From contig JALEFZ010000088.1 of assembly GCA_022760475.1 (NCBI GenBank), forward strand, positions 1-64,000: DNA of 64,000 nt. The letters are read 5' to 3'. Both the position numbers and the translations under genes were made by a program. Positions 44,647 to 54,779 of this stretch are shown one piece after another. Below the pieces are notes generated by a model. It ran no database searches. It worked only from the letters and a program-made list of their open reading frames with translations, and was not told the DNA's origin. The stretch comes from Bacteroidia bacterium (GTDB lineage Bacteria > Bacteroidota > Bacteroidia > J057). The first letter of the stretch is position 1. The number at the start of each line of letters is the position of its first letter.

Positions 44647-44965
44647 GCTCTTTATGATATTAGCAATTCCTGCAAATTTTGCTTTTGCTGTCTGTCTATG
44701 AGATTAATTTGTTAAATTTACGCAGCTTCCCAGGTAAGAAACATCTTTTTGAAAAAATTTATTCTTGCATTAACCTTTGATGAAAATTGCCGAATAGGTC
44801 CAGGGCTTGCATCAAGGTACATGTAACACAGTCCTTGTAATAGGTTCATATGGTGTATCAAGTAAGCTTGGTCTAACTCTTGACTGACATACTTTGTTAC
44901 CAAATATGACTTATTGCGTCTCTAAAGCACAAACAAACAGACATAAGCTACGTAATACAGGTGTT
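44647..44965. other. intergenic region between 44646 and 44966
   Basis: About 320 AT-rich bases between divergent genes. A 61-codon minus-strand frame (44718-44903) has no supporting features and is not called. Promoters for both neighbours must lie here but I see no clear TAnnTTTG element. Confidence 0.5.
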
Positions 44966-45913
44966 ATGAGTAAAAGGATAATAATTTCAGTGGCCATTTT
45001 AGGCTTTATGTGCACGGGACTCAGAGGACAGGGAGTAAAGCGTGAAAAAATGGAGCGTACTGACTCCAAAACCAACCACATGTATGTGGATTTGGATTTG
45101 CCGGCCGGGGAGGTCAAAATAAAGTCCTCTGGTAGCTGTGGAGTTAGTGTTACAAAGCTCCAAGCTCCTGATAGCAGTTTGATACCGAATATGACGACCA
45201 CTCAGCAAGAGTCTGAGGATGGTAAGTTACATGGGATAAAAAATAGAAAGGTTCAGCTTCAAACAAAATATACCACCAATGCCCACTCATGGTCAGGTGC
45301 AGGAGCGAACTTGAGAACTACAGACCAATTGGTCAATATCAACTCTTACACTTCTGAGGAAGAAATAATTACAGAATACCAACACGATCCCAATCTTTCC
45401 ACAGATTTGAACCTCCAACTGGGAGTAGGAAGGGCAGATTTAGATCTTTCTGGGATGACTCTTGAAAATTTTTCCGTCCGTTCAGCTTTTGCTGACGTCT
45501 TTGTTACATATCAATTGCCGAATCAGGCCAGGATGAAGAAAATGGACATCCATGCAACAAGGGCGAATGTGAAGTTAACCAATCTGGAGAAGGCGAATGT
45601 GGAGTTGGTATCGGTTCAAAATGACATGGGAGAAACCCATGTGTCCCTTGGGAAAGGAAATAAAAGCAAGTCTACCATCTATCTTCAATCAGGCGTTGGC
45701 AATTGTACCCTGGAAATCAGTGAGAATCAACCCGTAATGATCGTTTTAAAGCGAGGATTGTTTTCAAAACTGAATAATCAGGGTAACTTTGAAAAATTGC
45801 AAAACGAAAAAATGGAAGTCTATGTGAATAGGGCTTACCATTCTAACCCGGAGCAGGTTACCAAGGTAATTTGTAGCCTTGATCTGGGAGATATTACCCT
45901 GATTAAGAATTAG
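44966..45913 (+). CDS. secreted toast-rack/DUF4097-like beta-solenoid protein
   Basis: A 315-residue exported protein (signal peptide about 1-21, SVAILGFMCTGLRGQG) followed by a repetitive beta structure with short periodic strands (VDLDLPAGEVKIKSS; LQLGVGRADLDLSG; LQSGVGNCTLEIS; SLDLGDITLI), the pattern of DUF4097 or toast-rack putative adhesins. It precedes an ABC exporter (45930-48208) by 16 bases, so the three genes are probably one operon. An earlier ATG at 44894 is less likely because it would precede the signal peptide by 24 residues. Confidence 0.7.
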   Translation: MSKRIIISVAILGFMCTGLRGQGVKREKMERTDSKTNHMYVDLDLPAGEVKIKSSGSCGVSVTKLQAPDSSLIPNMTTTQQESEDGKLHGIKNRKVQLQTKYTTNAHSWSGAGANLRTTDQLVNINSYTSEEEIITEYQHDPNLSTDLNLQLGVGRADLDLSGMTLENFSVRSAFADVFVTYQLPNQARMKKMDIHATRANVKLTNLEKANVELVSVQNDMGETHVSLGKGNKSKSTIYLQSGVGNCTLEISENQPVMIVLKRGLFSKLNNQGNFEKLQNEKMEVYVNRAYHSNPEQVTKVICSLDLGDITLIKN

Positions 45914-45929
45914 ATGTATAACTTAGCTT

Positions 45930-46892
45930 ATGGACCCAGCATTTCTACAAGTCGAGGCCGTTACCAAGGCCTATGATCAGCACATTGCTGTCAATCAAGC
46001 ATCCCTAAGTGTTCCAAGCGGAAAAATCTACGGCCTCTTAGGCCCTAATGGAGCTGGAAAAACCTCCATCATCCGTATGATCACTGGGATTACCATGCCG
46101 GATTCCGGTAAAATTCTTTTCAATGGCGAACCTCTCAATCCTGACCACGCCCGTCAGACAGGCTACATGCCTGAAGAGAGAGGACTTTATAAAAAAATGA
46201 AGGTTAGGGAGCAGATCATTTATCTGTTAAGCCTCAAGGGGATGCCCGTTCGTGATGCAGCAAATGCAACCGACGAGTGGCTGGAAAAACTTGACCTGAC
46301 CGAGTGGAAAGACCACAAAACCACCGACCTTTCCAAAGGGATGCAGCAAAAGGTACAGTTTATCTCTACCGTGGCACATCGCCCCAAATTGCTCATCCTC
46401 GATGAACCCTTCTCAGGACTTGACCCAGTCAATGCCCAGTTGATCGAGCAGGAAATCTATCGATTAAAGGAGGAAGGTACCACCATCATCTTCTCAACCC
46501 ACAGGATGGAACAGGTTGAAGAACTCTGTGATTACATTGGACTGATCAGCAAGGGCCAGATGATGTTGGAAGATGACATCACCAAAGTTAGAAGACAATT
46601 TCAGAAGCCGATTTACCGAGTAGACTTTGTCGGAGACAAGCAAATCCTTGAAGACATGCCTGGCTTTGACGTTCCCAAAATCACAGATAAGTCAGCCATG
46701 ATTTTGTTGAGAGAAGGCCAGGACCCCAAAGAGATTATGAAGCGTCTCATAGAAAGTCCTTTGGAAATCATCACATTTCAGTTGCATCTACCCCGGCTGA
46801 ATGAAATCTTCATTGAGCTTGTCACAGGAAAAGCCCCTATGACCCTCGAAGAAAGAATGACCATCGATTCTACTCCTTCCACTTCTAACTAA
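45930..46892 (+). CDS. ABC transporter ATP-binding protein, NatA-like
   Basis: A 320-residue ATPase with the Walker A motif GPNGAGKT, the signature DLSKGMQQKVQF, the Walker B LLILDEPFSGLDP and switch histidine IIFSTHRMEQ, and a C-terminal regulatory stretch of about 90 residues. It pairs with the permease gene 8 bases downstream and belongs to the NatA or CcmA group of exporters. Substrate unknown; sodium, a peptide or a lipid are possible. Confidence 0.94.
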   Translation: MDPAFLQVEAVTKAYDQHIAVNQASLSVPSGKIYGLLGPNGAGKTSIIRMITGITMPDSGKILFNGEPLNPDHARQTGYMPEERGLYKKMKVREQIIYLLSLKGMPVRDAANATDEWLEKLDLTEWKDHKTTDLSKGMQQKVQFISTVAHRPKLLILDEPFSGLDPVNAQLIEQEIYRLKEEGTTIIFSTHRMEQVEELCDYIGLISKGQMMLEDDITKVRRQFQKPIYRVDFVGDKQILEDMPGFDVPKITDKSAMILLREGQDPKEIMKRLIESPLEIITFQLHLPRLNEIFIELVTGKAPMTLEERMTIDSTPSTSN

Positions 46893-46900
46893 CCCTAGCC

Positions 46901-48208
46901 ATGAATAATAAAATTTGGATCGTATTCAAACGTGAATACCTCAATATAGTTCGTAAACCCAGCTTCTTGATCGGTACCTTCCTGGTACCCCTAGCTATTG
47001 CAGCCTACTTCGGTATCATTATTCTTTCTTCTACCCTGGTAGAAAAAGAAAATTTCACCGTTTTGGTGGAGCGCGAAAATGAAGCCTTGTTTGATAAGCT
47101 ACAATCAACTGAAAATTTGAAATTTGAGCTTTCTGATCTTTCTCAGAATGCCATCATGGATACGGTGAAGCAGAATCAGGAAAAACTTTTCCTCAACTTT
47201 CCCTCACCAAGTCTACTAGCTGAAAAGCAGCAGCAAGATGTACAACTCCATTATGGAGGGAAAACTCCCAGCCGTCCTGTAAGTCGGGAAATCGAAAAGC
47301 AGTCTGAGAAGGCCATCGAAGCCTATCGGAGAGATATCGCAAATATTACCCCTGAACAAGCCAAGGCATTGGATGTCAAGGTGAAGTTTGAGAAAAAGAA
47401 ACAAACGGATGAAGGGGTTAGTCAATCTAATGAAGACATTGCAACATTCATTGGCCTTGGGATCTTCTTTTTGATGTACACCCTCATTTCGATTTATGGA
47501 TCTATTTTGATTCAAGGTGTAGTAGAAGAAAAAACAAATCGAATCGTAGAGGTAATTGTATCTTCCGTCAAGCCTTTCCAACTACTTTTGGGTAAAACCT
47601 TGGCCATTGGTTCTGCAGGGATCACCCAGTTTTTATTATGGGTGGCCCTCGTAGCAGGGATTTTCTGGACCATGTTCTTGTTTGGATTCATGCCTGATGA
47701 GTCTGCCATGGCAAATCAGCCAACGGTAGATGTAGAAGCACAGATGTCTCAAGTAGAGTCAATCATGGTGCAGGCCGCCAACTTTGATTGGTCCATCCTT
47801 TGGTTTTTCCCGGTCTTCTTCTTGGGAGGTTTCTTCCTGTTTGGTTCCTTGATGGCAGGTGCAGCTTCAGCGGTAGATAATATTCAGGATGCCCAGCAAT
47901 TTCTTGCTCCTATAAACATCTTGATGGTATTGCCTGCACTATTTTTCTCTAACCTGATGCAGAATCCGAATGGGGTCTTTGCGACTTTTGCTTCGCTATT
48001 CCCATTTTTCTCCCCGGTTACGATGCTCTTCCGAATGTCTGTAACAGAAGTGCCTTGGTATGAGGTTGCATTGTCAATCGTGATATTAGTGGTCACCTTC
48101 CTTGGCTGTATCTGGGTAGCAGGACGAATTTACAGAACAGGTATCCTGATGTATGGTAAAAAGCCTAAGTTCCAAGAGATCTTTAAGTGGATTATGAAGA
48201 AACAGTAA
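46901..48208 (+). CDS. ABC transporter permease, NatB-like
   Basis: A 435-residue membrane protein with one N-terminal membrane segment (about 20-42), a large extracytoplasmic domain (about 45-180) and five further segments. The motif GVVEEKTNRIVEVIVSSVKPFQLLLGK is typical of NatB permeases of the ABC2 family. It forms the exporter with the ATPase upstream. The operon is closed by a strong inverted repeat. Confidence 0.92.
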   Translation: MNNKIWIVFKREYLNIVRKPSFLIGTFLVPLAIAAYFGIIILSSTLVEKENFTVLVERENEALFDKLQSTENLKFELSDLSQNAIMDTVKQNQEKLFLNFPSPSLLAEKQQQDVQLHYGGKTPSRPVSREIEKQSEKAIEAYRRDIANITPEQAKALDVKVKFEKKKQTDEGVSQSNEDIATFIGLGIFFLMYTLISIYGSILIQGVVEEKTNRIVEVIVSSVKPFQLLLGKTLAIGSAGITQFLLWVALVAGIFWTMFLFGFMPDESAMANQPTVDVEAQMSQVESIMVQAANFDWSILWFFPVFFLGGFFLFGSLMAGAASAVDNIQDAQQFLAPINILMVLPALFFSNLMQNPNGVFATFASLFPFFSPVTMLFRMSVTEVPWYEVALSIVILVVTFLGCIWVAGRIYRTGILMYGKKPKFQEIFKWIMKKQ

Positions 48209-48229
48209 TCAACTTAAGGTAGAAATATA

Positions 48230-48262
48230 TAGCCCCGAGGAATCCATATTTCCTCGGGGCTA
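48230..48262. terminator. inverted repeat between convergent genes, probable bidirectional terminator
   Basis: TAGCCCCGAGGAA (48230-48242) pairs exactly with TTCCTCGGGGCTA (48250-48262) around a seven-base loop. No long T-run follows on either strand. It lies between the convergent ABC permease and DUF1223 genes. Confidence 0.7.
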
Positions 48263-48291
48263 CTTAATTACATATTGGTTAGGTCCCTTGC

Positions 48292-49083
48292 TCACAGTCC
48301 TTTTCTTGATGCTCCTAGAACTTGTAGCGATCCTTTGTCCTGGGTATAAGCGATCACCTGGCTTTTACTTTTATCCAATCCATCTGGAATATTTAGAATG
48401 ATTGATCCTTTTCCAGTGTATTCCAATGTTTTGAACTCACGGACCACATTATCATGATGAAGTTTTCTCCCTCCATTTTCACCTCTCTTGACTTGGGTAT
48501 TTATATTCCTTTCTACCAAGGCAAAATTGATAATCTTGTTTTTGCTTGATCCAGTTGCTTCATAGTCTACCCTCAAAGCTGTTTTATCTTCCATCCCTTT
48601 CACACCGATGGCAATTTTATCCTTGGGTGCCTTATCCAGGGCATTTTTAATCAAGGAAGTTGCCTTTGTGCGATTGGAACCTACACATTCAGAATTTCCA
48701 TTGAAGACCATTTGTGGGGTATATACACCAGAAGACAGGGCATTTGCATATCTTCTTTGCCTGTTAGAATAAACTTTGCTGCTGAATGGATCTCTCCAAC
48801 CAAGGTAGTTCCAATAATCAACGTGGAAGGAGAGAGGGAAAATATTTTGCCCATTCTTTTCAGCTTCTTCCAGGAGAGAACTTAGGAGTCGATCCGCAGG
48901 GGGGCAACTGGAACATCCTTGCGAGGTAAATAGCTCTATAACTACTATTCCTTCTGCATCTTCCATGGAATCAACAACCACAGGATCAAGTTTTTTAGCT
49001 GTTTTTGAAGGTGTCTCATTTAGGAAAAAGAACATGTTGAAGGCAAAGAGAAAGGAGGCGGCTGTAAAAATTATTTTGGTCAT
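48292..49083 (-). CDS. DUF1223 thioredoxin-like secreted protein
   Basis: A 263-residue exported protein (signal-like segment 1-22) with the DUF1223 fold. It has VVIELFTSQGCSSCPPADRLLSSLLEE, a CxxC pair like that of thioredoxins, and FHVDYWNYLGWRDPFSS further on. A redox or metal role in the periplasm is suspected. Convergent with the ABC permease gene. Confidence 0.88.
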   Translation of the reverse strand: MTKIIFTAASFLFAFNMFFFLNETPSKTAKKLDPVVVDSMEDAEGIVVIELFTSQGCSSCPPADRLLSSLLEEAEKNGQNIFPLSFHVDYWNYLGWRDPFSSKVYSNRQRRYANALSSGVYTPQMVFNGNSECVGSNRTKATSLIKNALDKAPKDKIAIGVKGMEDKTALRVDYEATGSSKNKIINFALVERNINTQVKRGENGGRKLHHDNVVREFKTLEYTGKGSIILNIPDGLDKSKSQVIAYTQDKGSLQVLGASRKGL

Positions 49084-49282
49084 TTTGATTGTATTTTGCT
49101 CCCGAGAAGGGGTTGATTTAGAATTGTTTACTTCAAAATAAATCTTGTCTTAAGCGATTGATGTCGTCTGAACGATATCTGTAAAAAGCATATACTTTTG
49201 TGATAATTTGAGGGGTAAGGATAACAATTGATGGTTGCAAAGATTTTAGATCTCCTTATCTTTCTTTCAGAAATCTTTTGAC

Positions 49283-50572
49283 ATGTACTACAACTCCCGT
49301 ATCGAAACCATGCCCCTCGCGCAACTGCGTGAGCTTCAGAGCAAGCGATTAAAATCTATGCTGCGCCGGCTCTACGATCAAGTTCCCTTCTATAAAGAAC
49401 TATTTACCAAAGAGGGGCTTCGTCCCGAAGACATCAAGGGAATCGAAGACATTCACAAACTTCCCTTCACCACGAAGGAAGATCTTAGAAAAAACTATCC
49501 CTTTGGCTTGCTTGCAGAATCCATGGATCAAATCCGAAGGATTCATGCTTCAAGTGGTACGACAGGCAAGCCTACGGTAGTGGGCTATAATCAAAATGAC
49601 CTTGAAATTTTTGACGAAGTGGTGGCGAGGTCTCTGTATGCAGGTGGGGCAAGGCCTGGGATGAAGTTGCACAATGCCTATGGCTATGGATTGTTTACTG
49701 GAGGCTTAGGGATGCACGGAGGAGCTACTAAGCTCGGTATGGCAGTCATACCTGTTTCTGGGGGAATGACTGATCGACAGTTGATGATTTTGAAGGATTT
49801 TGAGCCGGAGGTAATTTGCTGTACACCATCTTATGCCCAGACACTGGCGGATGAGTGTAAGAAGCGTGGCATTGATCCAAGAGAACTCAAGGTGCAATAC
49901 GCCATCCTTGGTGCGGAGCCATGGACAGAGACCATTCGGATTCAGGTGGAGCATGGTTTGCAAGTAAAAGCAAGCAATATTTATGGGTTGAGTGAAATCA
50001 TCGGGCCTGGTGTTTCGCAGGAGGATGTCGAAGAGAAGGGAACTGGAAGTTATGTGTGGGAAGATCACTTTTTTCCAGAAATTGTAGACAGAGATACTGG
50101 AAAGCCTTTGCCTTATGGTGAAGAAGGAGTATTGGTATTCACCACTTTAACCAAGGAAGCGATGCCTTTGCTTCGCTATTGGACGAATGATATCTGCAGT
50201 CTCCGCTATGACCCCAATGGCAAGCGAACCCACATAAAAATGGGTAGCATCAAGGGTAGGGCAGACGATATGTTGATCATCCGCGGAGTGAATCTATTTT
50301 ATACCCAGGTAGAAGAAATCATCAAGGAGTTTGATTTGCTGGTGCCCAATTATCAATTGATAGTTAGTCGCGAGGGCAATCTTGATAAGGTATTGGTCAA
50401 GGTGGAAACAGGTGAAGGGGTAGATGCCGGAAATGAAGCCTTGGCACATCGCTTAAAAGAGAAGATCAGAAGTACCATTGGATTGAATATGGACATTTCC
50501 CTAGAGTATTTTGGCGCAATTCCAAGGAGTCAGGGTGGGAAATTGAAACGGGTCATTGATACCCGAAGATAA
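49283..50572 (+). CDS. paaK: phenylacetate-CoA ligase
   Basis: A 429-residue AMP-forming ligase that activates phenylacetate (or a related aryl acid) with ATP and coenzyme A. It has the adenylate motif SSGTTGKPTVVGY, GLSEIIGPGVSQE and the hinge KGRADDMLIIRGVN. Length is typical. No other phenylacetate degradation genes adjoin; in Bacteroidota the gene is often alone and the true substrate is not certain. Confidence 0.93.
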   Translation: MYYNSRIETMPLAQLRELQSKRLKSMLRRLYDQVPFYKELFTKEGLRPEDIKGIEDIHKLPFTTKEDLRKNYPFGLLAESMDQIRRIHASSGTTGKPTVVGYNQNDLEIFDEVVARSLYAGGARPGMKLHNAYGYGLFTGGLGMHGGATKLGMAVIPVSGGMTDRQLMILKDFEPEVICCTPSYAQTLADECKKRGIDPRELKVQYAILGAEPWTETIRIQVEHGLQVKASNIYGLSEIIGPGVSQEDVEEKGTGSYVWEDHFFPEIVDRDTGKPLPYGEEGVLVFTTLTKEAMPLLRYWTNDICSLRYDPNGKRTHIKMGSIKGRADDMLIIRGVNLFYTQVEEIIKEFDLLVPNYQLIVSREGNLDKVLVKVETGEGVDAGNEALAHRLKEKIRSTIGLNMDISLEYFGAIPRSQGGKLKRVIDTRR

Positions 50573-50606
50573 AGACACGAAGCTACTTTTATTTAAATCA
50601 TTTAGA

Positions 50607-51536
50607 ATGAGTCATAAACAAGGAAACACGATTTCTCCTACATATGCAGCAAGGATAGGATTGATATGGGTAGTCATTCCAGCACTTATTTTGTTTGGGC
50701 TTGTATTTGGTGGAGTTGTCTATTCCATTGAGTTTCTAGAGTTTGATTGGGGAATTTCTGAACCTGCTGCTCTTTTTATCTCATTCCTGCTCGGATTGAT
50801 TCTTGCATGCCTTTGGTGGATGTTTACCGTCATGCCTTGGCGAATTTGGGCATTTTCGAGGGTGAGCGATCCTGTAGAACTTCATGCATTTGCCATTGCC
50901 TGGATGATCCTTTATGAAGATACCAGCAGGGGGCTTGGATTCTTCTTCGAAAGAATAATCATTGCCAATTCTAAGCAGCATCGGAAATGGGTTGAATTAA
51001 GGAAGAGAATACAAGAGAGCGAAAACTTCCTACTCGAAGAACGTTTCATTTATTATTCTGGAATTAAACTCTTATGGTGGAATGTGCTTTTACTCTTGTT
51101 TGGAATTCTTTGTATCAAATTCTTCTTTGACGACCCAACAGATCTCCAAAACATAGCCATAAGTCTTGGATTGCTTTTTGTACCTCTTTTCATCCTTTTC
51201 TTTCCCAGTAAATTGAATGACAATCTCCCCATGCAGAAAAGGATAAGCCTTCTAAGGAAAAAAGAAGCTCAATTTCGAATAAGCAGAGAAGGCATCAGCA
51301 TTGCACAGGATCATGTTGGATTTATTCCTTGGCAGCATGTAAAGTCAGTTCAAAGGATTATGGAAGACAAAAATGTAAAAGGGGTCGAAATTGGAGCCAT
51401 GCGGGATGAAGAATTTACCTTGGTTGAACTCGATGTGAGGGAATGGGATATCAATCCAGGCTATTTGGTACAATTGGTTCAAAAAGCTCATCTACATTTT
51501 TCAGAAAACAAAACCAATAGCTCAGAACTGGGTTAA
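50607..51536 (+). CDS. integral membrane protein of unknown function
   Basis: A 309-residue protein with about four membrane helices (near 18-42, 52-75, 150-170 and 178-198) and a C-terminal cytoplasmic domain with beta-like pattern (FRISREGISIAQDHVGFIPWQHVKSVQRI), resembling PH-like or YcxB-like domains. The start is ATG 50607; an upstream frame from a TTG at 50556 overlaps paaK. It is followed 7 bases later by ravA. Confidence 0.65.
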   Translation: MSHKQGNTISPTYAARIGLIWVVIPALILFGLVFGGVVYSIEFLEFDWGISEPAALFISFLLGLILACLWWMFTVMPWRIWAFSRVSDPVELHAFAIAWMILYEDTSRGLGFFFERIIIANSKQHRKWVELRKRIQESENFLLEERFIYYSGIKLLWWNVLLLLFGILCIKFFFDDPTDLQNIAISLGLLFVPLFILFFPSKLNDNLPMQKRISLLRKKEAQFRISREGISIAQDHVGFIPWQHVKSVQRIMEDKNVKGVEIGAMRDEEFTLVELDVREWDINPGYLVQLVQKAHLHFSENKTNSSELG

Positions 51537-51543
51537 GTAGTCC

Positions 51544-53103
51544 ATGGAACAAACGATGGTAGACATCCGCTCAAAAACCGCCAAGCTCATCGAAGGATTG
51601 TGTGAAGGATTATATGAAAGGGAGGAGTCAATGAAATTGGCCCTGCTAAGTGCAGTTGCCGGAGAAAGTATCTTTTTATTAGGTCCTCCAGGGGTAGGCA
51701 AAAGTTTGATTGCCAGGAGGCTTAAATATGCCTTCAGAGATGGTACATCCTTTGAGTATCTCATGAGTAAATTTTCTACTCCTGATGAGATTTTTGGGCC
51801 TGTCTCCATCAAGAAACTAAAGGAAGAAGATAAGTATGAGCGTTTGACCGAAAAATATTTACCTGGTGCGAACATCGTATTCCTGGATGAGATTTGGAAG
51901 GCGGGTTCTGCCATTCAAAATGCCTTATTAACCATTCTTAATGAGAAAATATATAGAAATGGAGAGCAGGAAATCGGGGTAGATCTCAAGGCGATAATTA
52001 CTGCATCCAATGAGTTGCCACCAGCCAGAGAGAGCTTTTCTCCTCTTTGGGACAGGTTATTGATCAGGTATGAAATGGGGGGAATTCGTGATCAGCGCAA
52101 TTTCCTGCAAATGATTACTGACACCAGAGATGTGTACGAGGATGGGCTTTCGGCTGAGGACAAAATTGCAGCAGATGAGTTGGAAACCTGGGATCAGGCC
52201 ATTGACAAGATCGAAGTACCTGATGAAGTTCTGAATTCCATTCAGGTGATCCGCCTAAAGCTGGAGCAAAACAATGCCAAACCCAACCGTGAGACAGAAG
52301 CCTTGCACGTCTATGACCGTCGTTGGAAGAAAATTATTCGTTTGCTTCGCAGTTCTGCCTTTCTGAATGGGCGGAGCAAGGTAGACCTTATGGATTGCTT
52401 CCTGATGATACACGCCCTTTGGAACCATCCTTCACAATTGGAGGAGGTAAAAGAGATCGTTTCAGAGACCATTCGTAAACATGGATACTCTATTGCGATC
52501 AACCTACAGATGTTGAGAAGGGAGATCGAGCAGTTTGAGCAGGAAGTGGATGAAGAAACCCGAATCAAACGGGTACATTCCGAGGATAGGTTGTTGCCTG
52601 TCCAAGACCTCTATTATCACATTATTCAGAAGGAAAAACAGTTTCAGGGAGACCTGATCAAGATTGCAGAATACAATAAACTGAACACGGAGGATTTTGA
52701 GGTCTTGAATATCTACGACAAGGACGAAGTCCTCAGGCACAGGCTGAAATTCAGAAGATCACGGCGGCCGCATGCAGTAGAAGTGATATATAACTCTGTA
52801 GAGTATCAATATGACCTGGAATGTCACCAGGTCGAACAAACGGAGGTCATTTATAAAAAACCTCACAAACTTGTAGCTGCACACTGGAATGAGCGATATG
52901 ACAAATTGATGGAATATATCACTGCCCAGCAGGAGAGAATATCAGAAGACAGCCCTGAGGAATTCAAGCATTTGAAAACCAATCTCTTTGTTGACAAAAA
53001 ACTGGCCGAAATTGTCATGGCAAACCTGGGTGAAGTTCGAGAGACCCTTAGAAATTTAAAATTGAGATTAGAAAAGGCAAGGTACGCTTACGAGAGTTTG
53101 TGA
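51544..53103 (+). CDS. ravA: MoxR-family AAA ATPase RavA
   Basis: A 519-residue hexameric ATPase of the MoxR class. Walker A GPPGVGKS is at residues 47-54 and Walker B VFLDE at 112-116; sensor and arginine regions follow (AIITASNELPP). The C-terminal half is the helical and triple-helical RavA region. With ViaA it is a chaperone-like pair that acts on respiratory complexes in enterobacteria and at the membrane. The downstream viaA gene starts after the stop codon with no gap beyond one base. Confidence 0.93.
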   Translation: MEQTMVDIRSKTAKLIEGLCEGLYEREESMKLALLSAVAGESIFLLGPPGVGKSLIARRLKYAFRDGTSFEYLMSKFSTPDEIFGPVSIKKLKEEDKYERLTEKYLPGANIVFLDEIWKAGSAIQNALLTILNEKIYRNGEQEIGVDLKAIITASNELPPARESFSPLWDRLLIRYEMGGIRDQRNFLQMITDTRDVYEDGLSAEDKIAADELETWDQAIDKIEVPDEVLNSIQVIRLKLEQNNAKPNRETEALHVYDRRWKKIIRLLRSSAFLNGRSKVDLMDCFLMIHALWNHPSQLEEVKEIVSETIRKHGYSIAINLQMLRREIEQFEQEVDEETRIKRVHSEDRLLPVQDLYYHIIQKEKQFQGDLIKIAEYNKLNTEDFEVLNIYDKDEVLRHRLKFRRSRRPHAVEVIYNSVEYQYDLECHQVEQTEVIYKKPHKLVAAHWNERYDKLMEYITAQQERISEDSPEEFKHLKTNLFVDKKLAEIVMANLGEVRETLRNLKLRLEKARYAYESL

Positions 53104-53104
53104 T

Positions 53105-54739
53105 ATGGCGAAATCTGTAGCAGAAGAAAAATTACAGGAAGAGTTTGAGCGCTTTGTACAGTTTGGGGCCATCCTGGATAGCCAGACGCGAAAATACCTT
53201 GTCCAATACTTGAAGTCAAAACTTGGCCTCAAGGCAATCGAACTCCCTGAAATCAATGATACGTATTTCAGGTATTTCAGCAAGTCTATGGACAAGCTGT
53301 TTGACGAAGGAAAACTCGTGAATCTCCTGCAGGGGCGCGCCGGACTTACCCTTCAGGTAGCTTCAGATACGCTATATTGGCTGCGGAAGACCTTTGGCAA
53401 GATCCGTGAAAAAAATCCATTCGAAGAAGAAACCTCACGGTTGAATGCTGCTTCGGTCATGCCCCTTCGGGCATTTGTAGAGCGGTGGTTTTACACTACC
53501 AATTTCCTGAAGAATGAATACCAGAAAGACCAATTGGATGTTGGTTTTTATGAGGAGAAATTCAAGGAATTAATTGGTCAGAAGGACTTTGCCCAACTAG
53601 AAACAGAAGAGAGGAATAATCTGGAAGATATTTTCAAGGACATGCTTGCCCAATGGGATGCCTTGTTGAGCGCAAAGTTATTGGAATTTCAATTGGGGAA
53701 ACTGGAGGACGAAGCAGAGGATTTTAAGGAGTTGCTGGACAAGAAGGCTGACGAATATCAAAAGCTGTTTGAGTTGATATCGCCTTTCTCTGAATATGTG
53801 GGAAAATATTGGGACATGTCTCGCGAATTGTGGGAGGACACCAGCTTTTCGGTTCTTGAAAAGTACAACGACCTGCTCGAAAAGGAAGACAGCATCAAGG
53901 AATTGGCGGATTTGTTGGGGCAAATGAGGGAGGCGGAGATCATTACAGAAGAGGAGGAGTATGAGCGCGTAATTGTGAGGAAGGAATGGGTGGATGACAA
54001 TGAAAATAAGGCCGAAATAGTCGGCATCCATGAGTCTGACGACCTTTCCAATTTGGTCTCTTCAGAAATTGGTTATTTGGGAGATGAAGAAACCGAGAGC
54101 ATTTTTTTGAAAAAATATGCCGATAAAGGCCTGCAAACCTTCCGTTATCAGGACAAATACCTGGTCCAGTCCGAAGATCAATTTACCGAAACCAACCTGA
54201 AGACCAAGCTCAAAGAAAAAGGTCCCTTCATCATTTGTGTGGATACATCGGACTCCATGCACGGCCTGCCCGAAAAAATTGCCAAGGTCTTGTGTTTTGG
54301 TATCCTGAAGATGGCTGCGAAAGACAACCGTAGGGCTTACTTGATCAATTTCTCTACTCAGATACAAACGATTGATTTGTATGACATTGGTCGTTCGTTG
54401 GATGAAATAGCTGGATTTTTAAGAATGTCTTTTCATGGGGGAACGGACATAACGCTTGCTCTGCATGAGGCATTGAGGCAACTGCAAAGCGAATCCTACC
54501 GAGATGCAGACGTATTGATCATTTCAGATTTTATCATGTACAAGGTGGCAGATGAAATTTTGGATAGGGTGCGTTTTCATCAGCAAAACAATGGTACCCA
54601 ATTTCATAGCTTAACCCTGCATGAAGACCCCAATGCTGAAGTGATCCTGACGTTCGACACCAATTGGGTCTACGATCCTAAATCCAAGGGGATCATCCGA
54701 GAGCTTTCGGGGGAGATGAGGAAAATCACGAAACGATAA
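53105..54739 (+). CDS. viaA: VWA domain protein ViaA
   Basis: A 544-residue cytoplasmic protein with a long helical N-terminal part (about 1-365) and a C-terminal von Willebrand A domain (about 375-540) with the metal-ion site DTSDSM and downstream threonine GGTDITLAL. It is the partner of RavA, encoded directly upstream (ATG one base after its stop), so the pair is an operon. Confidence 0.92.
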   Translation: MAKSVAEEKLQEEFERFVQFGAILDSQTRKYLVQYLKSKLGLKAIELPEINDTYFRYFSKSMDKLFDEGKLVNLLQGRAGLTLQVASDTLYWLRKTFGKIREKNPFEEETSRLNAASVMPLRAFVERWFYTTNFLKNEYQKDQLDVGFYEEKFKELIGQKDFAQLETEERNNLEDIFKDMLAQWDALLSAKLLEFQLGKLEDEAEDFKELLDKKADEYQKLFELISPFSEYVGKYWDMSRELWEDTSFSVLEKYNDLLEKEDSIKELADLLGQMREAEIITEEEEYERVIVRKEWVDDNENKAEIVGIHESDDLSNLVSSEIGYLGDEETESIFLKKYADKGLQTFRYQDKYLVQSEDQFTETNLKTKLKEKGPFIICVDTSDSMHGLPEKIAKVLCFGILKMAAKDNRRAYLINFSTQIQTIDLYDIGRSLDEIAGFLRMSFHGGTDITLALHEALRQLQSESYRDADVLIISDFIMYKVADEILDRVRFHQQNNGTQFHSLTLHEDPNAEVILTFDTNWVYDPKSKGIIRELSGEMRKITKR

Positions 54740-54779
54740 AGCGGTATTAGTATTAACTTACTTTCAGACAACTAATCAG

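Noticed and set aside
44718..44903. 61-codon minus-strand frame between divergent genes
   Set aside because: No start-site or domain support; AT-rich intergenic DNA.
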